Part shown: piece by piece, positions 17,489-27,624 of the stretch
How positions within the stretch are numbered: position 1 is the stretch's first letter
How the letters are laid out: each line of letters starts with the position of its first letter
Assembly (NCBI GenBank): GCA_036960485.1
Contig: JBALXS010000005.1
Span: forward strand, 37,311-101,310
Reading direction: 5' to 3'
Length of the DNA stretch: 64,000 nucleotides
Source of the DNA: Rs1 sp036960485
Lineage (GTDB): Bacteria; Pseudomonadota; Gammaproteobacteria; Pseudomonadales; Balneatricaceae
Notes under the pieces: model-generated
Seen by the model: the letters and a program-made list of their open reading frames with translations, nothing else
What the model was told of the DNA's origin: nothing
Databases searched by the model: none
Translations under genes and position numbers: made by a program

Positions 17489-18493
17489 TTATTTAGAGTA
17501 GTTAGCTAGGAGTTTTTCCAATAGCGATTGATTCGCTTTAGTGGCGAGTACTGTTGGTGTATAGGCTGAGCTTGGGCCTTTGTCGCGGATGGAATTCAAG
17601 GCGAGGTCAATTATGTTAGCCCCTAATTCATTGATTAAAATAGCAGCAGATGCCCGGTATGCTCCCCCATCATTGACAGCAGAAAGTCCTTCAAGTGATC
17701 CATCTTGACCACCCACAAACATTAATTCTGGGTTTGCGCCGGCTAACTTAATTGCGCGTAGCGCACCGACAGCTGCATCATCCGCCATGCCAATAATAAT
17801 ATCTAAACCAGGATGTTGTAGCAGTACTGTTTCGGCAACACGCAAACCATTGGTCTGATCTGCAGCATCTTGTGATGCAACAACCGTAATACCATTTTCA
17901 GTCAGAATACGTGTCACTTCTGTCCAGCGCGGTGCGAGGGACGGTAGCGCAGTTAGAGAAGTTACCAATGCTTTTGCATCTGCAACTTTGTTTGCTTTGA
18001 CCCAATCTACTGCTGCCTGGGCAATGATTTTAGCTGATTGCGCGTGATCAAAGCCAACAAAGCCATCGGAGCCATCCATAGTGCCTAAATAAGTCAGCCA
18101 CTTAATTCCTTTGGCTTGCGCTTTACGCTGTAATGGCTGTAATGCAGTTGATTCAATAGGTAATACGACAATTGCGTCAACACCCAAAGTAATCCAGCCT
18201 TGAATCGCATTAATTTGTTGTTCAAGATTGTTGGCTTGGGTGTTGTCATGTAAAACGCTGACGCAGCCTAACTGCGCTGCGCGTTGGTCAGCAAAACGGC
18301 GTACTTGCTTGACGATAGCAACTTCGGATACTGAGTGGCTGTAGGCAATTTGGTAGGTTTTACCTCCTTCACAGGCGCCCGCAGCAGCGGCGCGAATCTC
18401 TTGGGTAGATACATCTTTAATTGCTGTTGATGCATGTGTAGTGCCAATCGCCATTAAAAACGACCATGTAATTATTTTTATAGTAGTGTTCAT
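17489..18493 (-). CDS. Ribose/sugar-type ABC transporter substrate-binding protein
   Basis: A 334-residue periplasmic binding protein (Peripla_BP_4 type) with a signal peptide ending near TTHASTA. Features include QIAYSHSVSEVAIVKQVRRFADQ at the first lobe, AIVVLPIESTALQPL, and LDIIIGMADDAAVGALRAIK, the canonical hinge region. First gene of the importer operon. Three genes upstream on the same strand are a DABB protein and an amidase, so the imported compound may feed or come from the amidase; this is inference from order. Confidence 0.88.
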   Translation of the reverse strand: MNTTIKIITWSFLMAIGTTHASTAIKDVSTQEIRAAAAGACEGGKTYQIAYSHSVSEVAIVKQVRRFADQRAAQLGCVSVLHDNTQANNLEQQINAIQGWITLGVDAIVVLPIESTALQPLQRKAQAKGIKWLTYLGTMDGSDGFVGFDHAQSAKIIAQAAVDWVKANKVADAKALVTSLTALPSLAPRWTEVTRILTENGITVVASQDAADQTNGLRVAETVLLQHPGLDIIIGMADDAAVGALRAIKLAGANPELMFVGGQDGSLEGLSAVNDGGAYRASAAILINELGANIIDLALNSIRDKGPSSAYTPTVLATKANQSLLEKLLANYSK

Positions 18494-18617
18494 AAAGTTT
18501 ATCTCTCTGTATTTTGAGTGAGGCTGTGCCGTATATCCACATATTTACGGATTTGGCAGAGATCTTTGATTCAAAGGGATGGTCGAAGGAGTAAGGATTA
18601 CTCCTTCGCGGTTGAAA

Positions 18618-19019
18618 TTAGTACTCGAACAAAGTTGAATATTTAACAGACATAGAATCCCCGTCTACCAGGGATAGAAAGCCTTTTGTACGCTCATCTT
18701 TAACAAACCGAGGAAGTGCGGCCTCGGCATCCTTTAATGTTTTCCAGTAGACAACTTCTACCCATGATCCGTCATCGTTACGTGCAAGATGACGAGCTAC
18801 AAAGCCGTCATAACCTTCTAATATTGAATCTACTGCCAACGTCTCACGTAAGAAGTCATCTGGATTTGTTCCCTCAACTAAACTAAATTGTAGATATTCT
18901 ACGGTGGCAGCTTGAGTGATAGGGATGGCTTCTTCAGCGAAAGCTGTGGTAACTGTCGTCAAAGATGCTGTCGCAAGTACAACTGATAAAGCGAGTGATT
19001 TTAAGGTTAACTTTTTCAT
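18618..19019 (-). CDS. Secreted DABB (ABM-like) protein, paralogue 2
   Basis: A 133-residue protein with a clear signal peptide (LALSVVLATASLTTVTTAFA, cleavage near 28) and one DABB domain. It shares SWVEVVYWKTLKDAEAAL and the closing SVKYST pattern with the other two paralogues. It is 122 bases downstream of the amidase on the same strand, and 124 bases upstream of the ribose-type binding protein. AGGAAATTATCA precedes the start. No ligand or reaction is known for this group. Confidence 0.75.
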   Translation of the reverse strand: MKKLTLKSLALSVVLATASLTTVTTAFAEEAIPITQAATVEYLQFSLVEGTNPDDFLRETLAVDSILEGYDGFVARHLARNDDGSWVEVVYWKTLKDAEAALPRFVKDERTKGFLSLVDGDSMSVKYSTLFEY

Positions 19020-19141
19020 TGATAATTTCCTGTTTTGAGAAAAGTACTGCTCAAGTGCTAGCTATTGTTTACATAACGAAATTTGCATCTCGCAAGGTAT
19101 AAAAATACTCGCCTACTGGAGCAGTTTGGTTACGAACAAAA

Positions 19142-20614
19142 TTATAAAGAGATGCGGTCATAGTGCTGCACCCAAGGGCGTAGGCGTTCAAAAGCAGCCG
19201 CTGCTGCTAAAACATCTCCATCAGCCTGACGTCGACCTACGATGTGGAGGCCGACAGGTAAACCGGATGTTCCCAGTCCTGCAGGTACTGAAACTGAAGG
19301 ATGTCCTGTGAAATTAGTTAGAAATGTTGGGCACCAGCCAATTAAAGGGTCAATATCGATACCATTGATTTGAGAGGGGCCTTTAGTGTTGCCATCGTTG
19401 GTGTTTTTGACCGGCATAGCCGTTACGGTAGGTGAAATGATTAGGTCGTATTTAGAAAACACTGATTGATAGGCATCAAACACTTCTGTGCGTATTGAAA
19501 GATCACGAAATAAATCATCGGCGCTATAGCCTGTGCCCACACGCTCCACCCAATCAAGTAGCTCAGGTGAGAGTCCGTGGCGATGCTCTGCAGATAGTAG
19601 ATCAAGCCCACTTTCTTTTATTGCAGCGAAACTGTGACGCATAATGGGCACAAACAAACGACACCAAACATCACTATATTCACGTTGATCTCGGTTGAGG
19701 CCTATTTTAATTTCTTCTACATGTGCCCCTGCCAGTTCGAATGCTTGCACAGCTTCACTGACAACAGTACTCACTTCTTGCTCTACCGGAAATACATCAA
19801 GGTTCGGACTGTAGCCTATTCTCATTCCTTTTATGCCGCGCAACGCAGCATCTGAGAAATCGTTTACCATGTCATGGCAGTTAGGATCTCCAGGATGTGA
19901 TCCCTGTAAAATTGCTAGCGATACGATGGCATCATTTACGGTACGTGTTATGGTGCCCTCAAAAATATAAGGAAGCGTATTTGCAAATGCGTTAGGGCGT
20001 ACTAAAAGTGGCGTGCGACCGGCTGAAGCACGATATCCGACAGTGTTAGTCCAGGCTGCTGGAATACGAATTGACCCGCCGCCATCGGTGCCTTCTGCTA
20101 TCGCTAACATACCGGATGCGACAGCGGCGGCTGAGCCACCTGAAGATCCACCAGCATTTCGGCTAACATCAAAAGGATTGCAAGTTGGACCAAATGCAAC
20201 GTTATCTGTGGTGCCTCGAAAACCCATGGCTGGGCTATTAGTTTTGCCAACAAAGATTGCTCCAGCAGATTCCATTCGATCGACAAAGCCACATTTATTA
20301 TCTGCGATGTTATCTTTTAATTGAGGAATGCCGCCAAGGGAGCTAGGCCAACCTGGCTTGAAATCAAACAAATCTTTCATGGCTGTCGGCACACCATGTA
20401 ATGCGCCCAATTCGTCACCGCGTGCCACGGCCGCATCAGCGGATTTAGCACTATCTAAAGCTTCGTCGAAAGATTTGAATACAAAAGCGTTTAACTTTGG
20501 ATCGGCGATTTCGATCCGTTTGATTGCTGCTTGCATAACTTCAGTTGCTGAGACCCGACGTTCACGGATGGCAAGAGCAGTTTCAGTAGCACTGAGTTTA
20601 TCGAGATCACTCAT
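19142..20614 (-). CDS. Amidase-signature hydrolase
   Basis: A 490-residue amidase of the Ser-cisSer-Lys class. Lysine 80 lies in TAMKDLFD; the motif GGSSGGS is at about 155-161; the nucleophile is Ser181 in DGGGSIRIPA. Length is typical. No signal peptide, so cytoplasmic. GGAAGAAACTTATT is the ribosome binding site. A DABB protein gene follows on the same strand, as after the amidase at 32655. Substrate range of the family is wide (aryl and alkyl amides, ureides, amino-acid amides), so no specific assignment is made. Confidence 0.9.
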   Translation of the reverse strand: MSDLDKLSATETALAIRERRVSATEVMQAAIKRIEIADPKLNAFVFKSFDEALDSAKSADAAVARGDELGALHGVPTAMKDLFDFKPGWPSSLGGIPQLKDNIADNKCGFVDRMESAGAIFVGKTNSPAMGFRGTTDNVAFGPTCNPFDVSRNAGGSSGGSAAAVASGMLAIAEGTDGGGSIRIPAAWTNTVGYRASAGRTPLLVRPNAFANTLPYIFEGTITRTVNDAIVSLAILQGSHPGDPNCHDMVNDFSDAALRGIKGMRIGYSPNLDVFPVEQEVSTVVSEAVQAFELAGAHVEEIKIGLNRDQREYSDVWCRLFVPIMRHSFAAIKESGLDLLSAEHRHGLSPELLDWVERVGTGYSADDLFRDLSIRTEVFDAYQSVFSKYDLIISPTVTAMPVKNTNDGNTKGPSQINGIDIDPLIGWCPTFLTNFTGHPSVSVPAGLGTSGLPVGLHIVGRRQADGDVLAAAAAFERLRPWVQHYDRISL

Positions 20615-20725
20615 AATAAGTTTCTTCCTATTAGTTAATATGCCGCCTCATTTTTAGCAGGCTTCATGGGAATAAGTTATAGCGAAGGAGCTAGGAGTGC
20701 AGTCATTTAAAAATTAGACAGCCTC

Positions 20726-20892
20726 CTAGGAGGTTGTCCGAGAACTGCGATCGTAGCGAGAGCTAGGATATTTGAGTCAAATTTTGCGGTCATTTGAGAC
20801 GAATAGTTGTTCTATTTACCGAAAATGAGCGATAAATTTGGCCAAATAGACTAGATCGCAGTAGGTCAGTCTGTTCTCGGGCAGCCTCCTAG
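20726..20892. mobile_element. MITE-like element, complete copy
   Basis: A 167-bp element without an open frame. Terminal inverted repeats at 20727-20745 and 20873-20891 match at 17 of 19 positions (consensus TAGGAGG-TG-CCGAGAAC). The interior is itself an imperfect palindrome: the arm around 20780-20797 is complementary to that around 20822-20840. A second copy in the opposite orientation lies at 63869 onward. It sits between the amidase and NCS1 permease genes. The parent transposase is not in the window. Confidence 0.8.
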
Positions 20893-20908
20893 CTATATGT
20901 TAATAAGG

Positions 20909-22327
20909 TTAATCGGCAGCGTAAGTGCGTTTCATTGCCTGTTCGTCCGCTAAGCCTGGGTACGCTTTAGCAACAGAAGATGAATTAGCGAAGAGATATT
21001 TGATTGCAACAACATAGCTTGCAGCTGACACGGCCATTGCCGGAAGAGTTGCTGATATATAGTCAAACCACACCATACCACTCTCGAATGTTAGGAATGT
21101 AAGGCCACTTAACCAGCCTCCAATGTACAACCATACAACCATGCCGATGATCACTGATGCTGCTGCAATTAAATTTACACCGTGGAAGTAGCTGTAGATT
21201 CCTTTTTGGTCATAACAAGCTTCGACATCGAATTCTTCGTTACGTAAGAAGAAGAAATCAGCCATCGTTACCGCCCAGTAAGGGCCAGCTAGTAGGCCAA
21301 CAAACAGTAAGATGATACCGAACATTTCATGTAGAGAAGTAGCGTAAACGAACATCACTGAAGGTACTGCTAGCAGTATTCCTGCCATATGATAGCTAAC
21401 GCGCGGGAAGACAGATAAAAAGCCCATGATACCGGCATATAGTAGTAGTGAGCAGGTAGTAATAGTGCCAAGAATAACGATCAATAACGCTGGAACACCT
21501 AAACCAAGCTTCACTGTCCACACTGCGGGATCAATTTCACCGGTCACTAACGTTGCGATACCGCCAATAGTTGAGAACAAGATAGCGATAAGCACGAGTC
21601 CCCAAAAAGTACTCCAATAAGCTGATCGTTGTGAATCGGCAAACTTATTCCAAGCCCCGAGATAAGGCTGCCAAGCGACGGCAAAGACTACACAGGTTTC
21701 TAGCGCGAAAGCCCAACCGACATCCCCTGTTGCTTCGAAGTTTACTGCTTTATCAAAATATACATCGTTAGTTAGAATTGTATAAAGAACATAAAGAGAG
21801 AATCCAGTTAGTACAGGAACAGTAATCTTTGAGAGATACAAACCATTTTTTGGGTTGATCATGATCAGTAATAATGGAATAACTATGCCGCCACCTAGTG
21901 CATAGATTGAGTAATCTCCTGCAAACGAGAATCCTTTATAAAATATTTCTTCTGCAGCACTTTTGGAAGCAGTGCCTGTCATTGCAGAGAGCAAGCCTAT
22001 CCATCCAAAGTTAATAAAAACTAGCACGAAGGCACCAAAATATGATCCACGAATGCCGAAAGTAGGCCGCAGTGAAATCATTTCATCCACTCCGTATTTT
22101 GCCGCTCTTTGGGAGGAAATAGCACACAATGTATAGGCAGCTAAGTTACCCGTGATAGAGATAATGACCATTGGCCAGAAACCTATCCCTTCTGCATAGT
22201 AGCTCCCCACCATAAAGGTTGCTAGTAGGATGTTACCACCAGCCCACAGCCAGAAGAGTGACATAAAATTTGCATACCTATCCTTTATTGAGACAGGTAG
22301 GATGTTTTCACCAAGAATATTTTTCAT
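20909..22327 (-). CDS. NCS1-family cytosine/purine/allantoin-type permease
   Basis: A 472-residue inner-membrane transporter with about 12 hydrophobic segments, CodB-like in length. The N-terminal block FMSLFWLWAGGNILLATFMVGSY and the following RPTFGIRGS, plus PYLGAWNKFADSQRSAYWSTFWG, are characteristic of nucleobase-cation symporter family 1. Known substrates of the family are cytosine, purines, allantoin, hydantoins and related vitamins. It lies just beyond the amidase (MITE between). A small membrane protein gene directly upstream may be co-transcribed. Confidence 0.88.
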   Translation of the reverse strand: MKNILGENILPVSIKDRYANFMSLFWLWAGGNILLATFMVGSYYAEGIGFWPMVIISITGNLAAYTLCAISSQRAAKYGVDEMISLRPTFGIRGSYFGAFVLVFINFGWIGLLSAMTGTASKSAAEEIFYKGFSFAGDYSIYALGGGIVIPLLLIMINPKNGLYLSKITVPVLTGFSLYVLYTILTNDVYFDKAVNFEATGDVGWAFALETCVVFAVAWQPYLGAWNKFADSQRSAYWSTFWGLVLIAILFSTIGGIATLVTGEIDPAVWTVKLGLGVPALLIVILGTITTCSLLLYAGIMGFLSVFPRVSYHMAGILLAVPSVMFVYATSLHEMFGIILLFVGLLAGPYWAVTMADFFFLRNEEFDVEACYDQKGIYSYFHGVNLIAAASVIIGMVVWLYIGGWLSGLTFLTFESGMVWFDYISATLPAMAVSAASYVVAIKYLFANSSSVAKAYPGLADEQAMKRTYAAD

Positions 22328-22497
22328 TACATTACCATTTAATTATTATTTTGAGATTGCTGCATACCGTACTAAGCGATCATAAAACAAAGTAAAATCA
22401 ACGTAATATGTCAGTTCATTAAGTTGAATGAACTTCTTCAGCTGATTATTACTGCTATATTATTGAACACTGTTATTGAATAGGTTATGCATAGATC

Positions 22498-22683
22498 TCA
22501 TTGTGTTATGAACCAAAGTGTGGAGATAGCAAAGGGGATAAAGCCGATTGCGATTAACATATAGTGATCTTTAGAAGTAACGCCTTCGGATTCTAGTCCT
22601 TCTTCTCTCTCTCTTTGTAGATAGTTAAAATCTTCCTTTTCAACCCCGTATACGTACTCTGAACTAGCTTTATTTGGACTCAT
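22498..22683 (-). CDS. Small single-span membrane protein upstream of the NCS1 permease
   Basis: A 61-residue protein: a charged N-terminal part (KEDFNYLQREREEGLESEG) and one C-terminal helix (YMLIAIGFIPFAISTLWFI). AAGAGGAGTTCTGAA gives a strong ribosome binding site before the ATG at 22683. It lies 170 bases upstream of the NCS1 permease on the same strand. The order and topology suggest an accessory subunit or regulator of the permease. I do not recognise a family. Confidence 0.65.
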   Translation of the reverse strand: MSPNKASSEYVYGVEKEDFNYLQREREEGLESEGVTSKDHYMLIAIGFIPFAISTLWFITQ

Positions 22684-23489
22684 TTCAGAACTCCTCTTAT
22701 AATTATCTTCTGTTAAATTCCAATCGAATGTCTGCTTTTATGGATAGAAATCATTAACTCAGCAAGAGTAATAATTTCAGTAAAAACGATTATCGCCCTG
22801 CCATTTACCTGCAATTTGATGTAGCCGCTGTGAGTAGAATCCATTCCTTGGTAAGCGTTTAGTTAATGGTAAAAATTTTATTTTCAAAGCAACCACGCTA
22901 TTGCAAACTTAATTATCAACTGCTTTGTGTTCATAAAAAATCAGCGCAAAAATTAGTAATTTGCAGGAGCACACAGTTAGTTTAAATCTGAACGCAATAT
23001 GACTTGATCGCAAATTACTTGATAAAAGGTAACACAGCTTAGATGTTTCGAATACGTGACTACAGTTACCATCTTGCGATCATGAATGCTGGTTGTTAGT
23101 AACCAAAGACATCATTGAAAGCCGCTAAAATCCATTTATAATTTATGATGGAAAAAAGCATCGATACCTAACTTAAACCTGCAAATATGGCTGATTGAGG
23201 TCGCTGTAAGTCAGCAAAAATAACGGGGTTTAGTGACTGAGATTAAAAAATTATTCACAACAGTGAAGCACTAGAGAGCTTAACTATAAATCTAGATATT
23301 AGGGCACTGCAGCAATGTGGGTATGTCTGGCTTTCATGTAGATAATTGTTGCTTTTTAGTTACAGTTTTATCGTCAGTAGATCATTGTTAATTAAGCTCT
23401 TAGTCTTCAATAAACCGACAGCAACAGCAGAGTGAAAATAATAACACTGTAATTTGTAAGCACTGTATTTAACCGCTAACGGAGCATAA
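22684..23489. other. Long divergent intergenic region
   Basis: About 800 AT-rich bases between the small membrane protein (minus) and acetyl-CoA synthetase (plus). No open frame with a ribosome binding site is visible. It must hold the promoters of both transcription units. I could not find a convincing CRP or sigma-54 site by eye. Confidence 0.45.
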
Positions 23490-25454
23490 ATGACTATAAA
23501 TACTATATATAAAGTGGATCCAAAATTTGCTGAGAGCGCCTTAGTTAATCAAGAAAAATATAGCGCTATGTATCAGCAATCGATTACTGATCCCGATCAA
23601 TTTTGGGGTGAGCAAGGTAAGAGAATAGATTGGATTAAAGATTATACAAAAGTGCAGAACTGTTGTTTTGAGACTGGTAACATCGCCATTAGATGGTTTG
23701 AAGATGGCACGCTGAATGCCTCTTATAATTGTCTTGACCGTCACTTGCCAGACAAAGGTGAGCAAGTGGCTATTATTTGGGAAGCTGATGATCCGAGAAA
23801 ATCGACATCGATCACTTATCGACAATTACATATAAAGGTATGTCAGTTTGCCAATGTATTAAAAGCAGAAGGGATAAAGCAAGGCGATGTAGTGACTCTG
23901 TATATGCCAATGATACCTGAAGCTGCGGTCGCTATGCTGGCATGTGCGCGTATCGGTGCTATTCATTGCGTGGTGTTTGGTGGTTTTTCTCCTGAGGCTT
24001 TGGCTTCTAGAATAGAGGGGGCTAAATCCAAATTAGTAGTGACTGCCAACTATTCATTACGTGGTGGTAAGGCTATCCCGCTAAAAGCGAATGTCGATTC
24101 TGCTCTTATGCTACCCGCTGCAAATCAATATTGTAAAAGAGTTATTACTGTTAAACATGTTGATCAAGAAGTTAATTGGGATGAAGGGCGTGATCGTTGG
24201 TATGGTGACTTAGTGGAGGCAGCTTCTCGTGAGTGCGAAGCGGTTGAGCTAGCAGCTGAAGCGCCACTGTTTATTTTGTATACATCGGGTTCAACAGGTG
24301 CGCCAAAGGGCTTGAAGCACACCACTGGCGGATACATGGTGTATTCAGCTATGACCCATGAGTACGTTTTTGATTACAAAGCAGGTGATATTTATTGGTG
24401 TACTGCGGATATAGGTTGGATTACAGGGCACAGTTATATTATTTATGGACCATTAGCTAATGGTGCTACAACGCTAATGTTTGAAGGGGTGCCTAATTAC
24501 CCTGATAACAGCCGCTTTGGTCGAGTGATACAAAAACACAAAGTGACCCAGTTCTACACGGCTCCTACGGCCATTCGTGCGTTGATGCAGCACGGTGACC
24601 AGGTATTGGGAGATGCCGACTTATCAAGCTTGCGTTTGCTCGGGTCGGTAGGAGAGCCGATAAATCCTGAGGCTTGGCAATGGTATCATCGGGTTGTCGG
24701 AAAAGGTACTTGCCCTATTGTGGATACTTGGTGGCAAACAGAAACAGGCGGGATTATGATCGCACCATTGCCAGGTGCAACGGACGCTAAGCCTGGATCA
24801 GCTACACGGCCATTTTTTGGTGTAAACCCTGCGCTAGTTGACAATGATGGAATGCTTATCCAAGGTGCAGGAGAAGGTAACTTGGTGATAAAAGGATCAT
24901 GGCCAGCTCAAGCTAGATCAATTTGGGGTGATCATCCGCGTTTTGAGCAAACCTACTTTTCAACATTTCCTAACCTTTATACCACAGGTGATGGTGCGCG
25001 TAGAGATGAGGATGGTTATTATTGGATTACAGGACGTGTCGATGATGTATTAAATGTCTCTGGGCACCGAATGGGTACAGCGGAGATTGAGTCTGCATTA
25101 GTTTCACATCCTGCAGTTGCTGAATCAGCCGTAGTTGGTTATCCTCATGAAATTAAAGGGCAGGGGATTTATATTTACATAACGCTGATGTCTGGCTATA
25201 TCGCTGATGATAGTTTACTGAACGAGCTACGTATTTGGATTCGCAAGCGGATAGGGCCAATAGCCACACCTGATTTTATTCAATTTGCTCCCGATATGCC
25301 AAAAACCCGTTCTGGAAAAATTATGCGTCGAATTCTACGAAAAATAGCAGAAGACGATATAACAGCATTAGGTGATTTATCTACATTGGCAGATTCCGCC
25401 GTCGTCGAAGAATTGATCCGCTTTCGCTGTCGCCGTAGTGAACTGAAAAAATAA
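23490..25454 (+). CDS. acs: Acetyl-coenzyme A synthetase
   Basis: A 654-residue AMP-forming acetate-CoA ligase, full length for the family (652 in E. coli). The adenylate-forming P-loop is YTSGSTGAPKGLKH; WWQTETGG, YTTGDGARRDEDGYYWITGR and the C-terminal KTRSGKIMRR with the catalytic, acetylation-prone lysine are intact. The Trp of WWQTE is the residue that limits acyl size to acetate. GGAGCATAA precedes the ATG. Product would feed acetyl groups released by hydrolases of the region into central metabolism, among other sources. Confidence 0.96.
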   Translation: MTINTIYKVDPKFAESALVNQEKYSAMYQQSITDPDQFWGEQGKRIDWIKDYTKVQNCCFETGNIAIRWFEDGTLNASYNCLDRHLPDKGEQVAIIWEADDPRKSTSITYRQLHIKVCQFANVLKAEGIKQGDVVTLYMPMIPEAAVAMLACARIGAIHCVVFGGFSPEALASRIEGAKSKLVVTANYSLRGGKAIPLKANVDSALMLPAANQYCKRVITVKHVDQEVNWDEGRDRWYGDLVEAASRECEAVELAAEAPLFILYTSGSTGAPKGLKHTTGGYMVYSAMTHEYVFDYKAGDIYWCTADIGWITGHSYIIYGPLANGATTLMFEGVPNYPDNSRFGRVIQKHKVTQFYTAPTAIRALMQHGDQVLGDADLSSLRLLGSVGEPINPEAWQWYHRVVGKGTCPIVDTWWQTETGGIMIAPLPGATDAKPGSATRPFFGVNPALVDNDGMLIQGAGEGNLVIKGSWPAQARSIWGDHPRFEQTYFSTFPNLYTTGDGARRDEDGYYWITGRVDDVLNVSGHRMGTAEIESALVSHPAVAESAVVGYPHEIKGQGIYIYITLMSGYIADDSLLNELRIWIRKRIGPIATPDFIQFAPDMPKTRSGKIMRRILRKIAEDDITALGDLSTLADSAVVEELIRFRCRRSELKK

Positions 25455-25459
25455 AGCAA

Positions 25460-25488
25460 CATAGAGAGTATATTTATTACTCTCTATG
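25460..25488. terminator. Stem-loop after acs
   Basis: CATAGAGAGTA and TACTCTCTATG form an 11-bp perfect stem around a seven-base loop, six bases after the acs stop. The plus strand continues GTTATTT, a weak U-rich tail. Likely the acs terminator. Confidence 0.6.
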
Positions 25489-25825
25489 GTTATTTGCAAG
25501 CTTATCCCTATGTACTGTTTTCTTTAAAATATTATAAAGAAACAGATGTGAGTGTTTAATGTTGCTCAGTTAAAAGCAGCGTCATTGCTGCTTAAAGGAT
25601 CATTAAGTTATAAATAAAATTTTTTTACGTAGCTTAACTAAATGATTAAAACTATTAGTAAATTAATTGTTTATTATAAACATCAGCTAAAAAAATTTAA
25701 TACTTATCATGCATACTTCAAACAATAAGTAATTCTAGAATAGCTGCACTAAACTGATTAGTTATCTTTTATTAACTTAACTACGATTAAAAATATAATA
25801 ATTCAAACTAGGAGTTCTATCTGCA
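25489..25825. other. AT-rich intergenic stretch
   Basis: Between the acs terminator and the ispA remnant. Very AT-rich, no open frame or repeat recognised. Confidence 0.4.
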
Positions 25826-26124
25826 GGCTATTGCAATCATGAATACCAAGCAGCTCTTAGTGCTTATGCAGATGCAATAGGGCTCGCTTTGCCAACAAAA
25901 GATGACTTATTTGATATCCAGGGTGATCTCAAAGTGATGGGTAAGGCTAAAGGTGCAGATCAACATCTTAATAAAGTGACTTATCCATCTATTGTTGGTA
26001 TCGCAGCCAGTGAAAAAAACTCAAGGCGCTCATCAATGAAGCCAAAACTGCAGTGGCTTGCATAGGGCCTAATGCGTGCATGCTTGAGCAGATTGCCGAT
26101 ATTGTTATTAGCCGTAAATCTTAG
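25826..26124 (+). pseudogene. ispA: Remnant of farnesyl diphosphate synthase (ispA), 3' part
   Basis: The plus strand encodes, without a start codon, ALSAYADAIGLALPTKDD then LFDIQGDLKVMGKAKGAD and KVTYPSIVGI, matching the C-terminal third of IspA: the second Asp motif region (DDxxD, here DDLFD) and the GKxxGxD and TYPxLxG blocks. After a run of A at about 26016-26021 the frame shifts, and the homology continues as LKALINEAKTAVACIGPN to QIADIVISRKS and a stop. The 5' two thirds are missing. Its end overlaps the 3' end of the LuxR gene by 17 bases. A working copy must exist elsewhere. Confidence 0.8.
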
Positions 26125-27181
26125 CATCGCTATTTAACAAAGAATCTAGGAACATGGAAAACAACTCTCTTTCTGTCGTAATATCTAATTTGTAATACAG
26201 TCTATAGCGGTGATTTTTTACTGTACCAATACTTACTTTTAGCTTTTCTGCAATCAGCGAATTAGGATAACCTTTTAGCACTTGGTTTATGATTTCAACT
26301 TCTCTAGGTGTAATTTTATGTTTCTTAGAAAAATCAACGAGCATTTTGGAAAAACTAAGCGATGGATAATCATTACTAACTTTATCAAGCGTGTACATCC
26401 GCCCACGAGGAGCAACAGCAAAACTTTCACTCATTGTTTCCCAATGCACTAAGTATTTATTTTGATAAGTTATCATTCCACAAGCTTCATTGGTTATTTT
26501 TTTATCTTTAAGAAGTTCAATTTTGCCTTCTTGATTTTCAAGATCAAGCCAATCAGGGCTTTTATAAACTATATTCCCTTCTTGATCTTCTAATAACGCT
26601 GCTCGCTGTTGTCCGATATTATCCATAGTAGTTTGTGCATGGATTGCCTGTGAAAAAACCAAACTCAGGTGATGACGATGCATTTCAGAAATAAAGGGCA
26701 GTGCCGTACGGATAAGATTAACTTCATTATCACTAAAGTTTTCATAAGAATTATCAAGTGTAAAAACGATATTAACCTGCCCTGGGCCATTTACCAAAAT
26801 TGCAATTTCGTCTTTTATATTAGCGCTATCCATTGTTTTCTCAAGATAAGCACTGTAACTATCCTTTTCTTCTAAACGACTCAAGATCAATACATCATCG
26901 ATATGGCTAGTACGTGTAATATGGAATAAAGGGTCAAGCTGATATAAACCATCATTATAATAATTGATGGCTTCTTGAGTTAAAGCATTATTAACTATAA
27001 ATTCGGGAGGAGCATAGCGAGGATACCGAATAACTAACCAGCGTTTACAATCAATAAGATTAGCGAGAAACTTTACCATTTCATTATAGAAGTCATTTTT
27101 CCCTAAATGACGTAGTAATTTAGCTGAACTTTGAAAATATAAATCCCGGTTAAGACATCTGTTCTCTTGTGTGTCACTCAT
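26108..27181 (-). CDS. LuxR-family transcriptional regulator
   Basis: A 357-residue regulator. The C-terminal HTH (about 290-345) reads TPREVEIINQVLKGYPNSLIAEKLKVSIGTVKNHRYRLYYKL, a standard LuxR/NarL DNA-binding domain. The N-terminal 200 residues look like a GAF- or PAS-type sensing region, without a receiver Asp and without an obvious autoinducer-binding motif. Monocistronic, convergent with the ispA remnant. Target genes unknown; acs or the downstream VOC operon are possibilities by proximity. Confidence 0.82.
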   Translation of the reverse strand: MSDTQENRCLNRDLYFQSSAKLLRHLGKNDFYNEMVKFLANLIDCKRWLVIRYPRYAPPEFIVNNALTQEAINYYNDGLYQLDPLFHITRTSHIDDVLILSRLEEKDSYSAYLEKTMDSANIKDEIAILVNGPGQVNIVFTLDNSYENFSDNEVNLIRTALPFISEMHRHHLSLVFSQAIHAQTTMDNIGQQRAALLEDQEGNIVYKSPDWLDLENQEGKIELLKDKKITNEACGMITYQNKYLVHWETMSESFAVAPRGRMYTLDKVSNDYPSLSFSKMLVDFSKKHKITPREVEIINQVLKGYPNSLIAEKLKVSIGTVKNHRYRLYYKLDITTERELFSMFLDSLLNSDAKIYG

Positions 27182-27624
27182 GATTTATCTCCAGGGTTTA
27201 TTTTTTATAGTTATAGCTATATTTATATAACTTACATATTTTTAAACAAACGATAATAATTCAGCCAACAGGTGAGCAAGCAGTCTCTCTTTTATAAAAA
27301 GTAAAGTGTGCCGCTTTTTTAACTAAATCTAATAACTACTTAGGTGAAATAAACAGCTAGAGTAGTTATGATGCCAAGTCACCAGCCCATAGCAGTGCTC
27401 TGAAGTAGTATTTAGTAAAGCTTGCTCAGATTCTGGAAAACTTATGTTGATACGAAAAGAAATGTAGCTGTTTGAAAGTTATTAATAATAACAAGACTAA
27501 CCATAAATGCTGATAGATTAATAAACTAGGTGTTATCACTTGCTATTATGTCTGCAGACATCAGCGTGTTGATAGATAGAGTTTTTCTACCACTCTTTTC
27601 AAAATACTAAATTAAGCCCTCTTA
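27182..27624. other. Intergenic region with a 14-bp palindrome
   Basis: About 440 bases upstream of the LuxR gene and downstream of the VOC gene. No gene seen. A perfect palindrome, ATGTCTGCAGACAT, lies at 27548-27561 and could be an operator or part of a weak hairpin. Confidence 0.4.

Noticed and set aside
20726..20892. Insertion sequence with transposase
   Set aside because: The element is only 167 bp and has no open frame, so it is listed as MITE-like instead.
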